From: CAZQKE01 sp964593865
GTDB lineage: Bacteria; Chloroflexota; Anaerolineae; JAAYZQ01
Direction: 5' to 3'
Assembly: GCA_964593865.1 (NCBI GenBank)
Contig: CAZQKE010000031.1
Coordinates: 1 to 64,000, forward strand
DNA length: 64,000 nucleotides
The notes beneath the pieces were generated by a model. The model was not told the DNA's origin. It saw nothing but the letters and a program-made list of their open reading frames with translations, and searched no databases. Of this stretch, positions 1 through 9,485 are shown in pieces. The stretch's first letter is position 1; each line of letters starts with the position of its first letter. A program made the translations under genes and the position numbers.

Positions 1-3000
1 TGGGACCTGGGCGACGTGGACCCCGGACAGGTAGAACTTTCCTACCGCGTGCGCACCGCACCCGAATCGCTGGCCCAGGGAGAAAACATCCTCTTTAGCA
101 CCGGGCAGGCCACCTATTGGGATGAAAACGACCGTTACGTCACCGTGCGTCACTTCCCCTTCCGCCTGTCCTCCCTGATGGCTGCCCGCATAGAGGGTGA
201 CCGTGACATAGAACTGGACCGGGCTTACACCATCCCGGAAGAGGGCAATGCCTTTGACGTAGCTGCCGTTTTGGAGAACAAAGAATGGACCGCTGCCAAG
301 CAGGTCATCATCACCGACGTTGTGCCCCTCATCGCTCCCATCGTCGCCCTGGACAACCAATACCGTGTCCTGGCAACCAACGATGGTGAAACGGTCTGGA
401 TGCGCAACGAAGTCTATTTCTACGATGACGACCGCTATCCTCTGCCGGTGGGCTATGCGGTCAGCGATACCATCACCCTGGACGACTGGGACGGCATGAC
501 CGTCTACACCTACACCAGCCCCGGTGGCTATCACATTGACCCCTCGCCGCTGGCCGTCACCGATACCGGTTCTTTCATCACCATCCCGCCGAGCTACACC
601 GCCTACATCACCGTCACCTCCGATCACAAATTGGTGCTGCCCGCCGTCGTCCTGACCTGGACCGCCTACTACACCAGTGGCTTCCCCGGCTACGAATACA
701 AAGAACCGGCCATCCGCTACGGCATCAACTCCCGCGAACTGTTCAGCCGTTCCGTCTCCTTTGTGGGCGATCCCATCAGCGGAACCGTCGTCGTAGATGC
801 CACCGGCGGCTCGGTCTATACCAACCTGGGTGACCACCCCATCTTCTATCGTGACTACCTGGCCGATGCCCTGGCCTATGCCCCCGAACCGCCGGTGATG
901 CCCGGCGTCGGCTACCGCGACATCTGGAGCCGCACCCACTTTTTACCCTTCCGCGCTGCCTTCTACGACGTATTTGACTGGGCCTCCTGCACCTCTTGCC
1001 CAGGCCATGGGGAACAGCACGCTGCCCTCAACGTCACCTTTGGCCTATGGGCCGATACCGACCGTGACGGCCAGCGTGATGACCCGGTGCGGCGCGTTCC
1101 CACCCGCTTGGACCGCACCAACCTGGACATCCTCATCAAATCGCGCAACATGGGCTACGCCGTCGACTGGCAGGAAAACATCATTGACGAAGGCATCTTC
1201 CGCGGGCTGGGCTACCGCATAGAACCACGCTACGGCGATCCCAACGCCGGTCGCGAAGAACGCTGGCGGGCTTCCTACCAATCCAACCTGGCGACGATGG
1301 TCGGCTACACCCAAACGGTCGGCACGGACCACCTCCTCTTCCGGCAAGACCTGCCGCCCGGCACCACCAACCTGATCACCATCCAAGCCGAAATCCTGCC
1401 TTATGACGGCGTGCCCAAAGAGGGTATGATGAAACTGCACGATGGCGCCCGCCTGACCTATCGCCAGCAGCTGGCCGGTCCCAACCGCTACGAAGTCTAC
1501 GACACCCATGTCCAGGGTGCGGTGGGCGAGCGGAGCGACGCCCAAGTCCGCAAAGAGGTAGCTCCTATTGAGGTCAGCACTTACGGCGATCAGGTATGCT
1601 ACCTGTTCACCGTTGACGACCCTTACGACCCCCGCACCTTCACCGAGGACCCCTACCTGCTCAGCTACGGCTATGGCGACCTGGCCGCTACCACCTATGT
1701 CGGCGGCGTCGAAGTGCAAAACGGTCGGGGAGTGCTGCTCCACAGCCTGGTTTCCCCCGGCGATTGGACCCGCGTTCGCATTGAGATCAACAACAATTCG
1801 GGCGTCACCTTCACCAACGTCGTCCTGACACCCCAACCGCCGGCAGGCATCACCTTCACACCTATCTATCAGGGTGAAGATGCCATCCCGCCCATCTTTT
1901 GGGACTTGCCCTTCCTGTGGGCCGAGACCATCCCCGATGCCTGGAAGGGCGTGTACTACTACAGCGTCACCGTGGCTGCCGACCTGGACCCGGACTTGCT
2001 GGGCCGGGTGTTGGAAATCCCCATTGAAATCGCCGGTGATAACATCCCCGCCGACTTTGAAGTCGCCCCGGCGGTTTTGGCCGTCAAAGACGCCGATGGT
2101 CGGGCGCAACACGTTTACGGCCAGGCCCATGACCTGGTGCTGACCGACTGGGTGCCGGACAAGATCCGGATGTTGCCCGATGGCGCGGTCCGCGTGGATG
2201 AAGCCGGGTGGGATCAGTTCCAAGAGTGTGTGGCCCTGGGCAGCGATCCGCCCGATTGCCTGACCACCTTGCCCTTCACCCAGCCGGTGTCCATCTACAC
2301 CACCACCCTGAACGCCGGAACCTGGATCACCTTCGCCCTGAGCGGCGACGACAGACTCATGCCCCGCCCCGACGGCGAGCCGTTGCGCATCATCGCCCTG
2401 GCCGACCTGCTCTGGGCCGATAACGGCCCCAATGTCATCAACGCCGGGCCGATCATCACCTACACCGATCCCTTCAGCATGGATTGGCGGGATCAAGCCC
2501 CTCCCGTGGACGTGGAAGCCCACGGGGCGTTCATCCAGGCCCAATATGAGGTCATGATCGGCCCGGAGGCGGCCTTCCTGGTCCCCGGTCGGGTCAACAT
2601 GGTGGACGTATTGGCCACTGCCTGCAACCTGGGCGACCGCAAAGCCGAGGATGTCTGGATCACCTTGACCCTGCCCATCACCGTCGAGATTCTGGACGCC
2701 GAGCCTGGTGTGATCGTCAGCGGGAGCACCGTCATCTGGGGTGGCTTTGATCTGGCCCCCGGCGGTTGCTCCGAGCCGGTCTGGTTCCTGGTCTCCGTCT
2801 GGCCCGATATGGAGGATTCGGGCCGCTACCGCCCCGTCATCTTTGGCGCGTGGACCGTCTTCTGGGACGAGTACTCGGCGCAAACCATCAGCGGCCCGGC
2901 GGGTGGCGCCCTGTCCTTGCCGGTGGGTTGGCCCATCGTCTACCGCGACTACCTGCCCCTGCTCATGCACGATTACAAACCAAGCTGGTGGCCGACGGGC

Positions 3001-3009
3001 AGACGGTAG
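1..3009 (+). CDS. Large secreted DUF11-like surface protein, 5' end cut by window
   Basis: The reading frame is open from the first base, so the gene begins upstream; GTG at position 16 is only an in-frame codon. About 1,002 residues are visible. They are rich in Thr, Val, Tyr and Pro, lack membrane segments, and contain stretches typical of DUF11/conserved-repeat modules (for example WDLGDVDPGQ at the start and NNNSGVTFTNVVLTPQPPAG near residue 600). The C-terminus has YLPLLMHDYKP, the same kind of Y-L-P-L tail seen in three other secreted proteins here. No catalytic domain is recognised. I infer an exported structural or adhesive surface protein. It converges on the lactate permease gene, with a strong hairpin between them. 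Confidence 0.75.
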   Translation, partial: WDLGDVDPGQVELSYRVRTAPESLAQGENILFSTGQATYWDENDRYVTVRHFPFRLSSLMAARIEGDRDIELDRAYTIPEEGNAFDVAAVLENKEWTAAKQVIITDVVPLIAPIVALDNQYRVLATNDGETVWMRNEVYFYDDDRYPLPVGYAVSDTITLDDWDGMTVYTYTSPGGYHIDPSPLAVTDTGSFITIPPSYTAYITVTSDHKLVLPAVVLTWTAYYTSGFPGYEYKEPAIRYGINSRELFSRSVSFVGDPISGTVVVDATGGSVYTNLGDHPIFYRDYLADALAYAPEPPVMPGVGYRDIWSRTHFLPFRAAFYDVFDWASCTSCPGHGEQHAALNVTFGLWADTDRDGQRDDPVRRVPTRLDRTNLDILIKSRNMGYAVDWQENIIDEGIFRGLGYRIEPRYGDPNAGREERWRASYQSNLATMVGYTQTVGTDHLLFRQDLPPGTTNLITIQAEILPYDGVPKEGMMKLHDGARLTYRQQLAGPNRYEVYDTHVQGAVGERSDAQVRKEVAPIEVSTYGDQVCYLFTVDDPYDPRTFTEDPYLLSYGYGDLAATTYVGGVEVQNGRGVLLHSLVSPGDWTRVRIEINNNSGVTFTNVVLTPQPPAGITFTPIYQGEDAIPPIFWDLPFLWAETIPDAWKGVYYYSVTVAADLDPDLLGRVLEIPIEIAGDNIPADFEVAPAVLAVKDADGRAQHVYGQAHDLVLTDWVPDKIRMLPDGAVRVDEAGWDQFQECVALGSDPPDCLTTLPFTQPVSIYTTTLNAGTWITFALSGDDRLMPRPDGEPLRIIALADLLWADNGPNVINAGPIITYTDPFSMDWRDQAPPVDVEAHGAFIQAQYEVMIGPEAAFLVPGRVNMVDVLATACNLGDRKAEDVWITLTLPITVEILDAEPGVIVSGSTVIWGGFDLAPGGCSEPVWFLVSVWPDMEDSGRYRPVIFGAWTVFWDEYSAQTISGPAGGALSLPVGWPIVYRDYLPLLMHDYKPSWWPTGRR

Positions 3010-3017
3010 AGAAAACC

Positions 3018-3052
3018 CTGCCTGCTCCCACATAGCATGTGGGAGCAGGCAG
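3018..3052. terminator. Hairpin between convergent genes
   Basis: A perfect 16-bp stem (CTGCCTGCTCCCACAT / ATGTGGGAGCAGGCAG) with a 3-nt loop lies 8 nt after the stop of the secreted protein gene and upstream of the 3' end of the convergent permease gene. There is no clear T-tract, so it is probably a bidirectional terminator or mRNA-stabilising hairpin. Confidence 0.6.
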
Positions 3053-3080
3053 AGTAAGTACATTGGTCGTTTCCGTTGCC

Positions 3081-3152
3081 GGTTCCACCGCAGAGACGCC
3101 GGGGGGCGGGGAAAATCAACCCTTCCTCGGCGTCCTCTGCGGTGTGGAACCG
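3081..3152. repeat. Palindromic repeat, CCGCAGAGACGC family
   Basis: Long imperfect inverted repeat: GGTTCCACCGCAGAGACGCC pairs with GGCGTCCTCTGCGGTGTGGAACC across a spacer of about 25 nt. It lies between two convergent genes. Short dispersed repeats with a CCGCAGAGACGCAGAG-like core are familiar from many bacterial genomes. No coding content is seen. Confidence 0.6.
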
Positions 3153-3191
3153 CCCAAACAGTCGGTCGTCGGTGTGGCTGCCGTGGCGGGC

Positions 3192-4754
3192 CTATGCCGT
3201 TGCCAACCAGGCCAACACGCCGATCACCCCGGCGATGAGCACCCCCGGCAGCAACGTCTTTTTCAGCACCTGTCCTTCCTGCCCGGCCAGGCCGGCCGTG
3301 CTGCACCCGACGATGATTTTCGCCGGAGCCAGCATGGAACCCAGAGATCCCCCCGTTGTCTGGGCGGCCAAGATAACGGGTGTGCTGATGCCCAAGAGCG
3401 TCGCCGCCTGTTGCTGGAGAGGTCCAAAGACCACGTTGGAGTTGGTGTTGCTGCCGGTCATAAAAGCCCCCAACAGGCCGATAAAGGGCGAGACCAGCGG
3501 ATAGAGCGGCCCGGCGGCCCGGCTGAGTCCCGCGGCCAGGATGTAGGTCATGCCGCTGTGGTCCATGATAACCGCCATGCCGACCATCGTCAGGATGCCG
3601 ATGGAGGCGGGAACCGCGCTCCGCACCGTTTGCTCCACAATGCGGCGTCCCACCCCCGGCCCGTAACAGCCCTTCCGGCGGTAAAAGAAAAAGGCGGCCA
3701 GAGAAACATAGGCCAACAAGGCCCCGGCGTGCCCAAAGAGGCTGATGCGACGGCCATATCCCGCGGGCGTCGTCCAACCGTAAGCGGTCTGCACCTGGGG
3801 AAAAGAGATCTGCACCTGTACCTTGTTGAGCGTCCCGTGTAGCCAGGGCCACAGTTCGGCGGCGGTGACGACGACGATGAGGAGCAGGTACGGAGCCAGG
3901 GCAACGGGCAAAGACGGACGGTCATCGGCTGTGGGGAACCCCGCAGGCCGCGAACCTTGCACCTGGTAGGTCGGGAGCCGGGCGATCAACGCGCCGACGG
4001 CCAGCCCGGCCAACCCTGCGCCGAACCCTGCCAAACTCCACAAGCCGCTTAGGGCCAGCCCGGCCTGGACCCCGGCCATGACGCCGCCCATGATCGGCAA
4101 AGCGAGCCACCCTTTGCGCAACGATGCTCTACCCCGGAAAGCCCAAGCGGCGGCCAAGCCGCAACCGAACACCGCTACTCCCAAAAAGGCCGCCGACCAG
4201 GGGGCCAGCACCTCACCGGGCAGCCCGGTGGCAGCCATCAATGCCTGGAAAGAAGAGGCAATATCACCAAAGGTTACCGACCAGGAATGCCCGATGGCGA
4301 CGGCGGCCACGGCAACCACCGGCGCAAAGCCCAACCCGATGAGCAAAGGGGCGACAACGGCAATGGGCACACCGAACCCGGCAACTCCTTGCAAAAAAGC
4401 ACTGAAAGCCCAGGCCAACAAGAGGAGCTGCATCGTCGGCTCGGCGGTCAGCCGGGCGATACCCCGTCCGATGACGGCGATGGCCCCTGCTTCATCCACA
4501 ACGCGGTAAAGGGCCAATGCCATCCAGATAATGTAGAGCACATAGAGGGAAAGGAGCACCCCGCGCAACTGGGAGACCAGCAGCACCTCCGGTCCTGCGC
4601 CGAAAAAGAGGGCCGCAACGACCAAGGCCGTCAACCAGCCCACAGGTCCCGCTTTCTTCCCGCCCCAGCGCAGGCCGACCATCAACACCAGCACGACGGC
4701 AATGGGGGTGAAGGCCAAGAACCACGTTGTCGGGGTGAGGGGTGGGGCGTCCAT
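3192..4754 (-). CDS. lldP: L-lactate permease, LctP family
   Basis: 520-residue polytopic membrane protein with about a dozen hydrophobic segments. It takes up lactate (or glycolate) with protons across the cytoplasmic membrane. Family-typical stretches are visible: LQGVAGFGVPIAVVAPLL near residue 120, TGSNTNSNVVFGPLQ near residue 430 and MLAPAKIIVGCSTAGL near residue 475. Length is slightly below the usual 530-560. It starts six bases after the stop of the glycosidase-like gene on the same strand, so the two are probably co-transcribed. The ribosome binding site is weak, which fits translation coupled to the upstream gene. Confidence 0.9.
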   Translation of the reverse strand: MDAPPLTPTTWFLAFTPIAVVLVLMVGLRWGGKKAGPVGWLTALVVAALFFGAGPEVLLVSQLRGVLLSLYVLYIIWMALALYRVVDEAGAIAVIGRGIARLTAEPTMQLLLLAWAFSAFLQGVAGFGVPIAVVAPLLIGLGFAPVVAVAAVAIGHSWSVTFGDIASSFQALMAATGLPGEVLAPWSAAFLGVAVFGCGLAAAWAFRGRASLRKGWLALPIMGGVMAGVQAGLALSGLWSLAGFGAGLAGLAVGALIARLPTYQVQGSRPAGFPTADDRPSLPVALAPYLLLIVVVTAAELWPWLHGTLNKVQVQISFPQVQTAYGWTTPAGYGRRISLFGHAGALLAYVSLAAFFFYRRKGCYGPGVGRRIVEQTVRSAVPASIGILTMVGMAVIMDHSGMTYILAAGLSRAAGPLYPLVSPFIGLLGAFMTGSNTNSNVVFGPLQQQAATLLGISTPVILAAQTTGGSLGSMLAPAKIIVGCSTAGLAGQEGQVLKKTLLPGVLIAGVIGVLAWLATA

Positions 4755-4760
4755 CTTGAA

Positions 4761-6452
4761 TTAGAAGAATTGCTCCCGGCGACCGGCTTGCCGCCGATCC
4801 CAGACCAGAGCCAGGGCCGCGATTGCGATCCCGGCGACCAAGGCAAGCACAAGGCGCAAAGGGAAAGCAAAGGTGCGTCCGGCGTTCACCTCAAAAGCAT
4901 CTACGTTGCCGCGCCCCTGGGCCACCATGAGCCGCACCACATGCTGCCCATTCCGTAACCCGGCGGCGATGGGCAATCGGGCTTGCCACCGGGTTTCGGG
5001 AGCGGTCAGGTCTAGGTAGGAGCGGCCCTCTTCATCGGTGGGCAGCCCGGCAATGTTCCGCCCGTCAAGTGTAACCCACAGCCGCCCCTCCTCCGGCCCG
5101 CGACGGGCGATGAGATCCACCGAGTGGCCCTGGAAGGTAAACTGGATGCTTTCCCCCGGTCGGTCGCTTTCGGCAAATGCCCGGCCCCCCGCTTCCTCGG
5201 CGATCACGTTCCACCAACCGGGAGTCCGGGTCACGGCGGGGTTGGTCTCTTCAAAATGGCCTGCCGAGGCAACAAAGAGGGCGTTGGTCGCATCCTGGAC
5301 GGCATCATAGACACGGCGGGGGGTAAAGTCCACGTCCACCATGCGGAAGTAGTAGGCCGCTTCGTCCGGTGTGTACTGCTGGCCCGTTTGCCGAAAGTAC
5401 CAGATGTTGAACACCCCGGCCCAGGGCCAATGCTCCCCGGCGTATTCGATGCCCCGCAAAGTGTACTCGGCCTGCTCTTCCTCGCTGACCCGTTCCCAGA
5501 TGAGTTGCTCGTCGCCGAAATCGGCAGGGGCGGCGTTCCAGCCATATTCGTTGAACCACACCGCCTTGTCCTCGTCTCCGTACCGTTCCATGATCCGCCT
5601 TTGCAACTCCACACGCCGGAAGTTGAGCACATCGGGGGAAGGCGGGTCTTCCGGTGGCCGGTCAAAACCGAAGGCGTTGGCCGCCAAGATGTCAAAATAA
5701 TCCTTTGCTCCCGCCTCATACATGGCTTCCAGGTAGTCCAGATCGGGCATGGAACGCCAGCGGCCCGGCTGGGGGTGGGGTTCGCCCAGGGTGATGGCCA
5801 ACGGTGCAGAGAGGACGTAGACGTTGGGATCGGCTTCTTTGGCCCGCTCGTAGGCGATCTGCAACATCCGGGTATAGGCTGCCGGGTCCACGGCCTGCTC
5901 ACCCCATTCGGGGTAGATGTTGGGTTCGTTCCAAATCTGGACGTATTGCACCCGCCCGGCGAAATGGGAGACAAAAGCATAGACAAAATCGCCGAAATCC
6001 TCAAAGTTAGTGGGGGGGGTCTCCGGGCGGCTATCGGGCGGACGCGCCCAAGAGGGGGCCAGGTCCAGGCGGGCGATGACCTCCAAGCCGTTGGCGCGGT
6101 AGAGGTCCACGATGTCGTCAAATTTGGTCCAGCTGCTTTCCCCGCTGACCGGGTCTATGAATTCACCTTTGCGCAGGGGTTCTATCTCGGCCCAGGCAAA
6201 CTGCTGTTTTGCCCACCCCAACCCTGCTTGCCGGGCCATCTCCACGGTCCGTTGGCGTTTCCAGGGTTCTACCTCACGGGCTAGGAAAAAGTTGGCCCCA
6301 TAAGGGTTGACATCGGTGTTGGGGATGGAGCGGGCCGGTCGCCATGTTTCCCCCGGCGACCAGACGGCAGCGATGTAGCGGGCCAACACAACCCCCAGTG
6401 CACCGAGCAGTACAAGCAGGGCTGCCGTTAAAGCCACGGTTCGTGGGCGCAC
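4761..6452 (-). CDS. Membrane-anchored glycoside hydrolase-like protein (TIM-barrel, GH39/GH5-like)
   Basis: 563 residues from a GTG start chosen because AAGGAG lies 6-7 nt upstream; longer in-frame starts overlap the promoter. An N-terminal hydrophobic segment (about 6-25) and a second one near 530-550 suggest an extracytoplasmic domain tethered at both ends. The middle is a clan-A glycosidase barrel: WAKQQFAWAEIEP near 70, IWNEPN near 174 (likely acid/base Glu) and WFNEYGWN near 301 (likely nucleophile Glu). A beta-rich module follows (about 400-520). Substrate is unknown. Two paralogous barrels lie at 43695-46700 and 46828-48339. A consensus promoter lies 50-80 bp upstream, and the lactate permease follows directly. 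Confidence 0.75.
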   Translation of the reverse strand: MRPRTVALTAALLVLLGALGVVLARYIAAVWSPGETWRPARSIPNTDVNPYGANFFLAREVEPWKRQRTVEMARQAGLGWAKQQFAWAEIEPLRKGEFIDPVSGESSWTKFDDIVDLYRANGLEVIARLDLAPSWARPPDSRPETPPTNFEDFGDFVYAFVSHFAGRVQYVQIWNEPNIYPEWGEQAVDPAAYTRMLQIAYERAKEADPNVYVLSAPLAITLGEPHPQPGRWRSMPDLDYLEAMYEAGAKDYFDILAANAFGFDRPPEDPPSPDVLNFRRVELQRRIMERYGDEDKAVWFNEYGWNAAPADFGDEQLIWERVSEEEQAEYTLRGIEYAGEHWPWAGVFNIWYFRQTGQQYTPDEAAYYFRMVDVDFTPRRVYDAVQDATNALFVASAGHFEETNPAVTRTPGWWNVIAEEAGGRAFAESDRPGESIQFTFQGHSVDLIARRGPEEGRLWVTLDGRNIAGLPTDEEGRSYLDLTAPETRWQARLPIAAGLRNGQHVVRLMVAQGRGNVDAFEVNAGRTFAFPLRLVLALVAGIAIAALALVWDRRQAGRREQFF

Positions 6453-6504
6453 ATTCTTCTCCTTTGCGTCATCTGACCGGCAAGGCCCGGTTGGGAGCCT
6501 TGCC

Positions 6505-6533
6505 ATTATACCCCACTTTGCCCTGTCTGACAA
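6505..6533 (-). promoter_or_regulatory. Sigma-70-type promoter of the glycosidase-lldP operon
   Basis: On the minus strand TTGTCA (6533-6528) and TATAAT (6510-6505) are separated by 17 nt. The predicted start is about 50 nt before the GTG at 6452. The leader contains a short hairpin, GGCAAGGC/GCCTTGCC, at about 6480-6504. Confidence 0.7.
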
Positions 6534-6682
6534 CAGATCGGTTCTCGGCGACCGGGCAACGCATTTGCAAAATTGTACACCGCAGAGTTCGCCGGGGAAC
6601 GGTTGATCCTACCCCGTTTCTCTCTGCGCCCTGGGTGTCTCCGGCGGGCCGACACGGGAAGCGACGGATGCGCTTGTCCTTT

Positions 6683-7912
6683 TCAGCGGCGGGCGGTCAC
6701 ATATCCTTCACACAGCCGGGCGATGTCCGCCGCCAATGCCCGCCATTCAAACCGCTCGGTCACCCGCTGCCGGCCGATGCGCCCCATGGCGCGGCGGCGT
6801 TCATCGTCGCCCAGAAGTTCGTTGACCCGCCCGGCCAGGTCGGCGGCATCGCCGGGGGTGTAAAACAGACCGGCTTCTTCATCGCCGACGACCTCCTGCA
6901 GGGCCGGTAGCCGGGGCAGCACCGCCGGGATGCCACAAGCCCAATATTCGAATTCCTTGAGCGTCACCCGTCCCCGTGCCGAAAGGACGTCGGGCAGGAT
7001 GACCAGGCCCAGGTCGCCGGCCGAGATGTAGCGGGCTACCTCGCTCTGCTGCACCCATCCGGAAAAATAGAAATGGTCGCGCAGGCCGGCGGCCTCGGCC
7101 CGCGCCTTCAGGTCGGGCACGGCGGTTCCGTCGCCGATCAGCCAGAATTTGGTGCGGGGATGGGCGGCCAGGATGCGCGGCGCGGCTTCTACAAGGAGCT
7201 CCGGGCCGTCTTGGGGGTCAATGACACCGTGAAAGATGAGCACATGGTCGGCGTCGGGGGCATATTTCCGACGCAAGTCCGCTGCTTCCTGCGGATGAAA
7301 GATGCGGGTGTCCACCCCGTCGTGGACGATGTCCACCCGGTCGGGCCGTGCGCCGTAGTCGCGGACCAGAATGTCGCGCATGGCACGACTGATGGTGATG
7401 ATTCGGTCCGATCTGCGAATGCCGGTGCGCTCCATCCACCGTCCTACGGAGGCGGCCAGCTTGAGCCAGGCTCCTTTGTAATCGTCCAGATACTCAAAGA
7501 GCAGGTCGGTCAGATCGCAGACGGTGACGGTGCGCCGACGGAGCAGTTTGCCCAGCAGCGCGGCAAAGGCGGCGGCGGTGTTGTGAGTTAGGATCAGGTC
7601 CGGCCCCAACCGCCAAGCGTACAGGGCCACGCGCAGGATGTTGATCGGATAGGTGAGGGCATATTTCTTCATCTTTCCGGGGTCCATGCGGCTTACCCCT
7701 GCCAGGGGCAGCACCCCCGCCGCGCCCAACTCCTCTTGGGCCACCGCCGCTTCTACGCCAAAGGAAGCGGCAACATACACCTCATGTCCCCTCTCGGCCA
7801 GGGCGTGGACGATGGCGTCGGTGCGGGGCGTCCCTCCCCCGCTGATGGGGACCAATTCCTCAAAGATAACGATGAGAGCTTTCAACTTCACCCCCGTAAT
7901 CATGATGTGCAT
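6683..7912 (-). CDS. Glycosyltransferase family 4
   Basis: About 409 residues from ATG (MHIMITGVKLKAL); alternatives are ATG at 7903 and GTG at 7891, and none has a strong ribosome binding site. It has the GT-B two-domain layout: an N-terminal acceptor domain starting with ALIVIFEELVPISGGGTPRT, and a C-terminal nucleotide-sugar domain with LIFHGVIDPQDGPELLVEA and the E-x7-E region FEYWACGIPAVLPRLPALQE. Such enzymes act at the cytoplasmic membrane face, adding sugars to lipid-linked or surface polysaccharide precursors. It is divergent from the fmdB/epimerase/O-antigen ligase genes, consistent with a surface polysaccharide locus. Donor and acceptor cannot be read from sequence. Confidence 0.85.
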   Translation of the reverse strand: MHIMITGVKLKALIVIFEELVPISGGGTPRTDAIVHALAERGHEVYVAASFGVEAAVAQEELGAAGVLPLAGVSRMDPGKMKKYALTYPINILRVALYAWRLGPDLILTHNTAAAFAALLGKLLRRRTVTVCDLTDLLFEYLDDYKGAWLKLAASVGRWMERTGIRRSDRIITISRAMRDILVRDYGARPDRVDIVHDGVDTRIFHPQEAADLRRKYAPDADHVLIFHGVIDPQDGPELLVEAAPRILAAHPRTKFWLIGDGTAVPDLKARAEAAGLRDHFYFSGWVQQSEVARYISAGDLGLVILPDVLSARGRVTLKEFEYWACGIPAVLPRLPALQEVVGDEEAGLFYTPGDAADLAGRVNELLGDDERRRAMGRIGRQRVTERFEWRALAADIARLCEGYVTARR

Positions 7913-7925
7913 AGCGGCCAGGCGT

Positions 7926-7954
7926 TTGACCGTTTCCCAAAACCATTGTACAAT
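7926..7954 (+). promoter_or_regulatory. Sigma-70-type promoter upstream of the fmdB-like gene
   Basis: TTGACC (7926-7931), 17-nt spacer, TACAAT (7949-7954), 40 nt before the fmdB-like start. It probably drives the plus-strand polysaccharide genes that follow. It overlaps the 5' side of the divergent glycosyltransferase gene. Confidence 0.65.
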
Positions 7955-7993
7955 AGGCCGGTTCAAAGGACAAACCGAAGGAGCGAAGGGACG

Positions 7994-8233
7994 ATGCCTC
8001 TGTATGAGTACAGTTGTGCCGATTGCGGTCATAGGTTTACGAAATTGCGCCCTATGAGCCGGGCGGACGCGCCGATCAACTGTTCTCACTGCGGCAGTAG
8101 TGCCACCCGTCGGGCCATTTCTCTGTTTGCGGCGGTCAGCAAGGGGCGCGACGGCAGCAGTCAGGCCGTTGCCGGGGCCAAAAGCGGCTGTGCCTCTTGT
8201 GCCGCCACCAGCTGCGCGACCTGTTCCCACTGA
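7994..8233 (+). CDS. FmdB-family zinc ribbon protein
   Basis: 79 residues. The start is ATG (MPLYEYSCADCGHRF), preceded by a purine-rich GGAGCGAAGGG. The N-terminal CxxC (C8, C11) and second CxxC (CSHCG) form the zinc ribbon of the FmdB regulatory-protein family. The tail is rich in Ser/Ala/Cys (SGCASCAATSCATCSH), as is common in these small proteins. The cellular role is not established; a metal-binding regulatory or assembly function is usually assumed. First gene after the promoter, followed by the alpha-oxoamine synthase. Confidence 0.85.
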   Translation: MPLYEYSCADCGHRFTKLRPMSRADAPINCSHCGSSATRRAISLFAAVSKGRDGSSQAVAGAKSGCASCAATSCATCSH

Positions 8234-8287
8234 CCCGTCTCGGACGGTGTGTGGCCTTACAAGTAAACCGAGGGGAAAGGAAAAGCC

Positions 8288-9469
8288 ATGGATCTGTTTG
8301 AAAAGTGTTTCTATTGGACCGATGCCAAAGACCTCCAGGGGCTGGGGTTGTACCCCTACTTTTTACCCCTTGACGACACCGAAGGGACCGAAGTAACCAT
8401 CGGCGACAAAAAACTGGTGATGATCGGTTCCAACAACTATTTGGGGTTGACAACCCATCCCCACGTCCGCGAGGCGGCAATCGAAGCCACCCGCCACTTT
8501 GGCACCAGCTGTACCGGCTCACGCTTCCTGAACGGAACGCTGGCCTGGCATTTGGAGCTGGAGAAACGGCTGGCCGACTATGTGGAGAAAGAGGCGGCCC
8601 TGGTCTTCAGCACCGGCTACCAGACCAATGTGGGCACGATCTCTGCCCTCATCGGTCGCCGGGATTTTGTGATCACCGACAAGGACGATCACGCCAGCAT
8701 TGTGGACGGTTGTCGTCTCTCCTTTGGGACGATGAAACGCTTTCGCCACAACGACGTCAACGACTTGGAACGGGTGTTACGCCAGCTGCCGGAGGATGCG
8801 GGAAAGCTGGTGGTGGTGGATGGCGTCTTTAGCATGGGCGGCGATATTGCCCCGCTCCAGGACATCATCCCCCTGTGCAAAAAGTACGGTGCCCGCCTGA
8901 TGGTGGATGATGCCCATTCCATCGGTGTCTTGGGCGGTGGAAAGGGCACGGCCATCCATCTGGGCGTCAACGACGACGTGGACCTGGTCATGGGGACGTT
9001 CAGCAAGTCGTTCGCCTCCCTGGGCGGCTTTATTGCCGGGGATGCCGCCGTGATCCACTACATCCAGCACCATGCCCGTTCCCTGATCTTTAGCGCATCC
9101 ATGCCGCCGGGCAACGTGGCTGCCGTCAGCGCAGCCCTTGATGTGATGATCCAAGAGCCGGAGCGGATTGAGCGGGTCAATCAGATCGGCGATTTTATGC
9201 GGAGCGAATTCCAAAAACTGGGGTTTGATACCGGCCCAAGCCAAACCCCCATCATCCCCATCATCATCGGCGACATGAACGCCACTTTTCTTACCTGGAA
9301 GATGCTGTTTGAAGAGGGGGTCTACACCAACCCCGTGATCCCGCCCGCCGTACCCCATAACCGGTCGCTGCTGCGCACCAGCTACATGGCCACCCATACC
9401 GACGCCCAAATGGAATTCGTCCTGGAAAAGTTCGCCAAAGTAGGCCGCATTCTCGGCTTGATTTCGTAA
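8288..9469 (+). CDS. PLP-dependent alpha-oxoamine synthase (serine palmitoyltransferase / KBL / AONS-like)
   Basis: 393 residues, full length for the family, which condenses an acyl-CoA or acyl-ACP with an amino acid under decarboxylation. Visible landmarks: GSNNYLGLTTHP, GTSCTGSRFLNGT, VDDAHSIGVLG, and the PLP lysine in GTFSKSFASLGG near residue 240. The N-terminus (GLYPYFLPL) resembles serine palmitoyltransferases more than glycine C-acetyltransferases, but this is only a reading-level impression. It sits 16 nt before an epimerase gene in a polysaccharide locus. It could make a sphingoid-type base, an aminoketone precursor, or serve biotin synthesis; no bioF partners are visible. Confidence 0.8.
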   Translation: MDLFEKCFYWTDAKDLQGLGLYPYFLPLDDTEGTEVTIGDKKLVMIGSNNYLGLTTHPHVREAAIEATRHFGTSCTGSRFLNGTLAWHLELEKRLADYVEKEAALVFSTGYQTNVGTISALIGRRDFVITDKDDHASIVDGCRLSFGTMKRFRHNDVNDLERVLRQLPEDAGKLVVVDGVFSMGGDIAPLQDIIPLCKKYGARLMVDDAHSIGVLGGGKGTAIHLGVNDDVDLVMGTFSKSFASLGGFIAGDAAVIHYIQHHARSLIFSASMPPGNVAAVSAALDVMIQEPERIERVNQIGDFMRSEFQKLGFDTGPSQTPIIPIIIGDMNATFLTWKMLFEEGVYTNPVIPPAVPHNRSLLRTSYMATHTDAQMEFVLEKFAKVGRILGLIS

Positions 9470-9485
9470 GAGGCACGGGGAGACG

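Noticed and set aside
1045..3852. Long minus-strand frame of 935 codons opposite the first secreted protein
   Set aside because: It runs antisense to a well-formed beta-rich protein, crosses the convergent intergenic hairpin and into the permease gene, and its composition (His/Asp/Gly/Gln-rich) is typical of antisense frames in GC-rich DNA.
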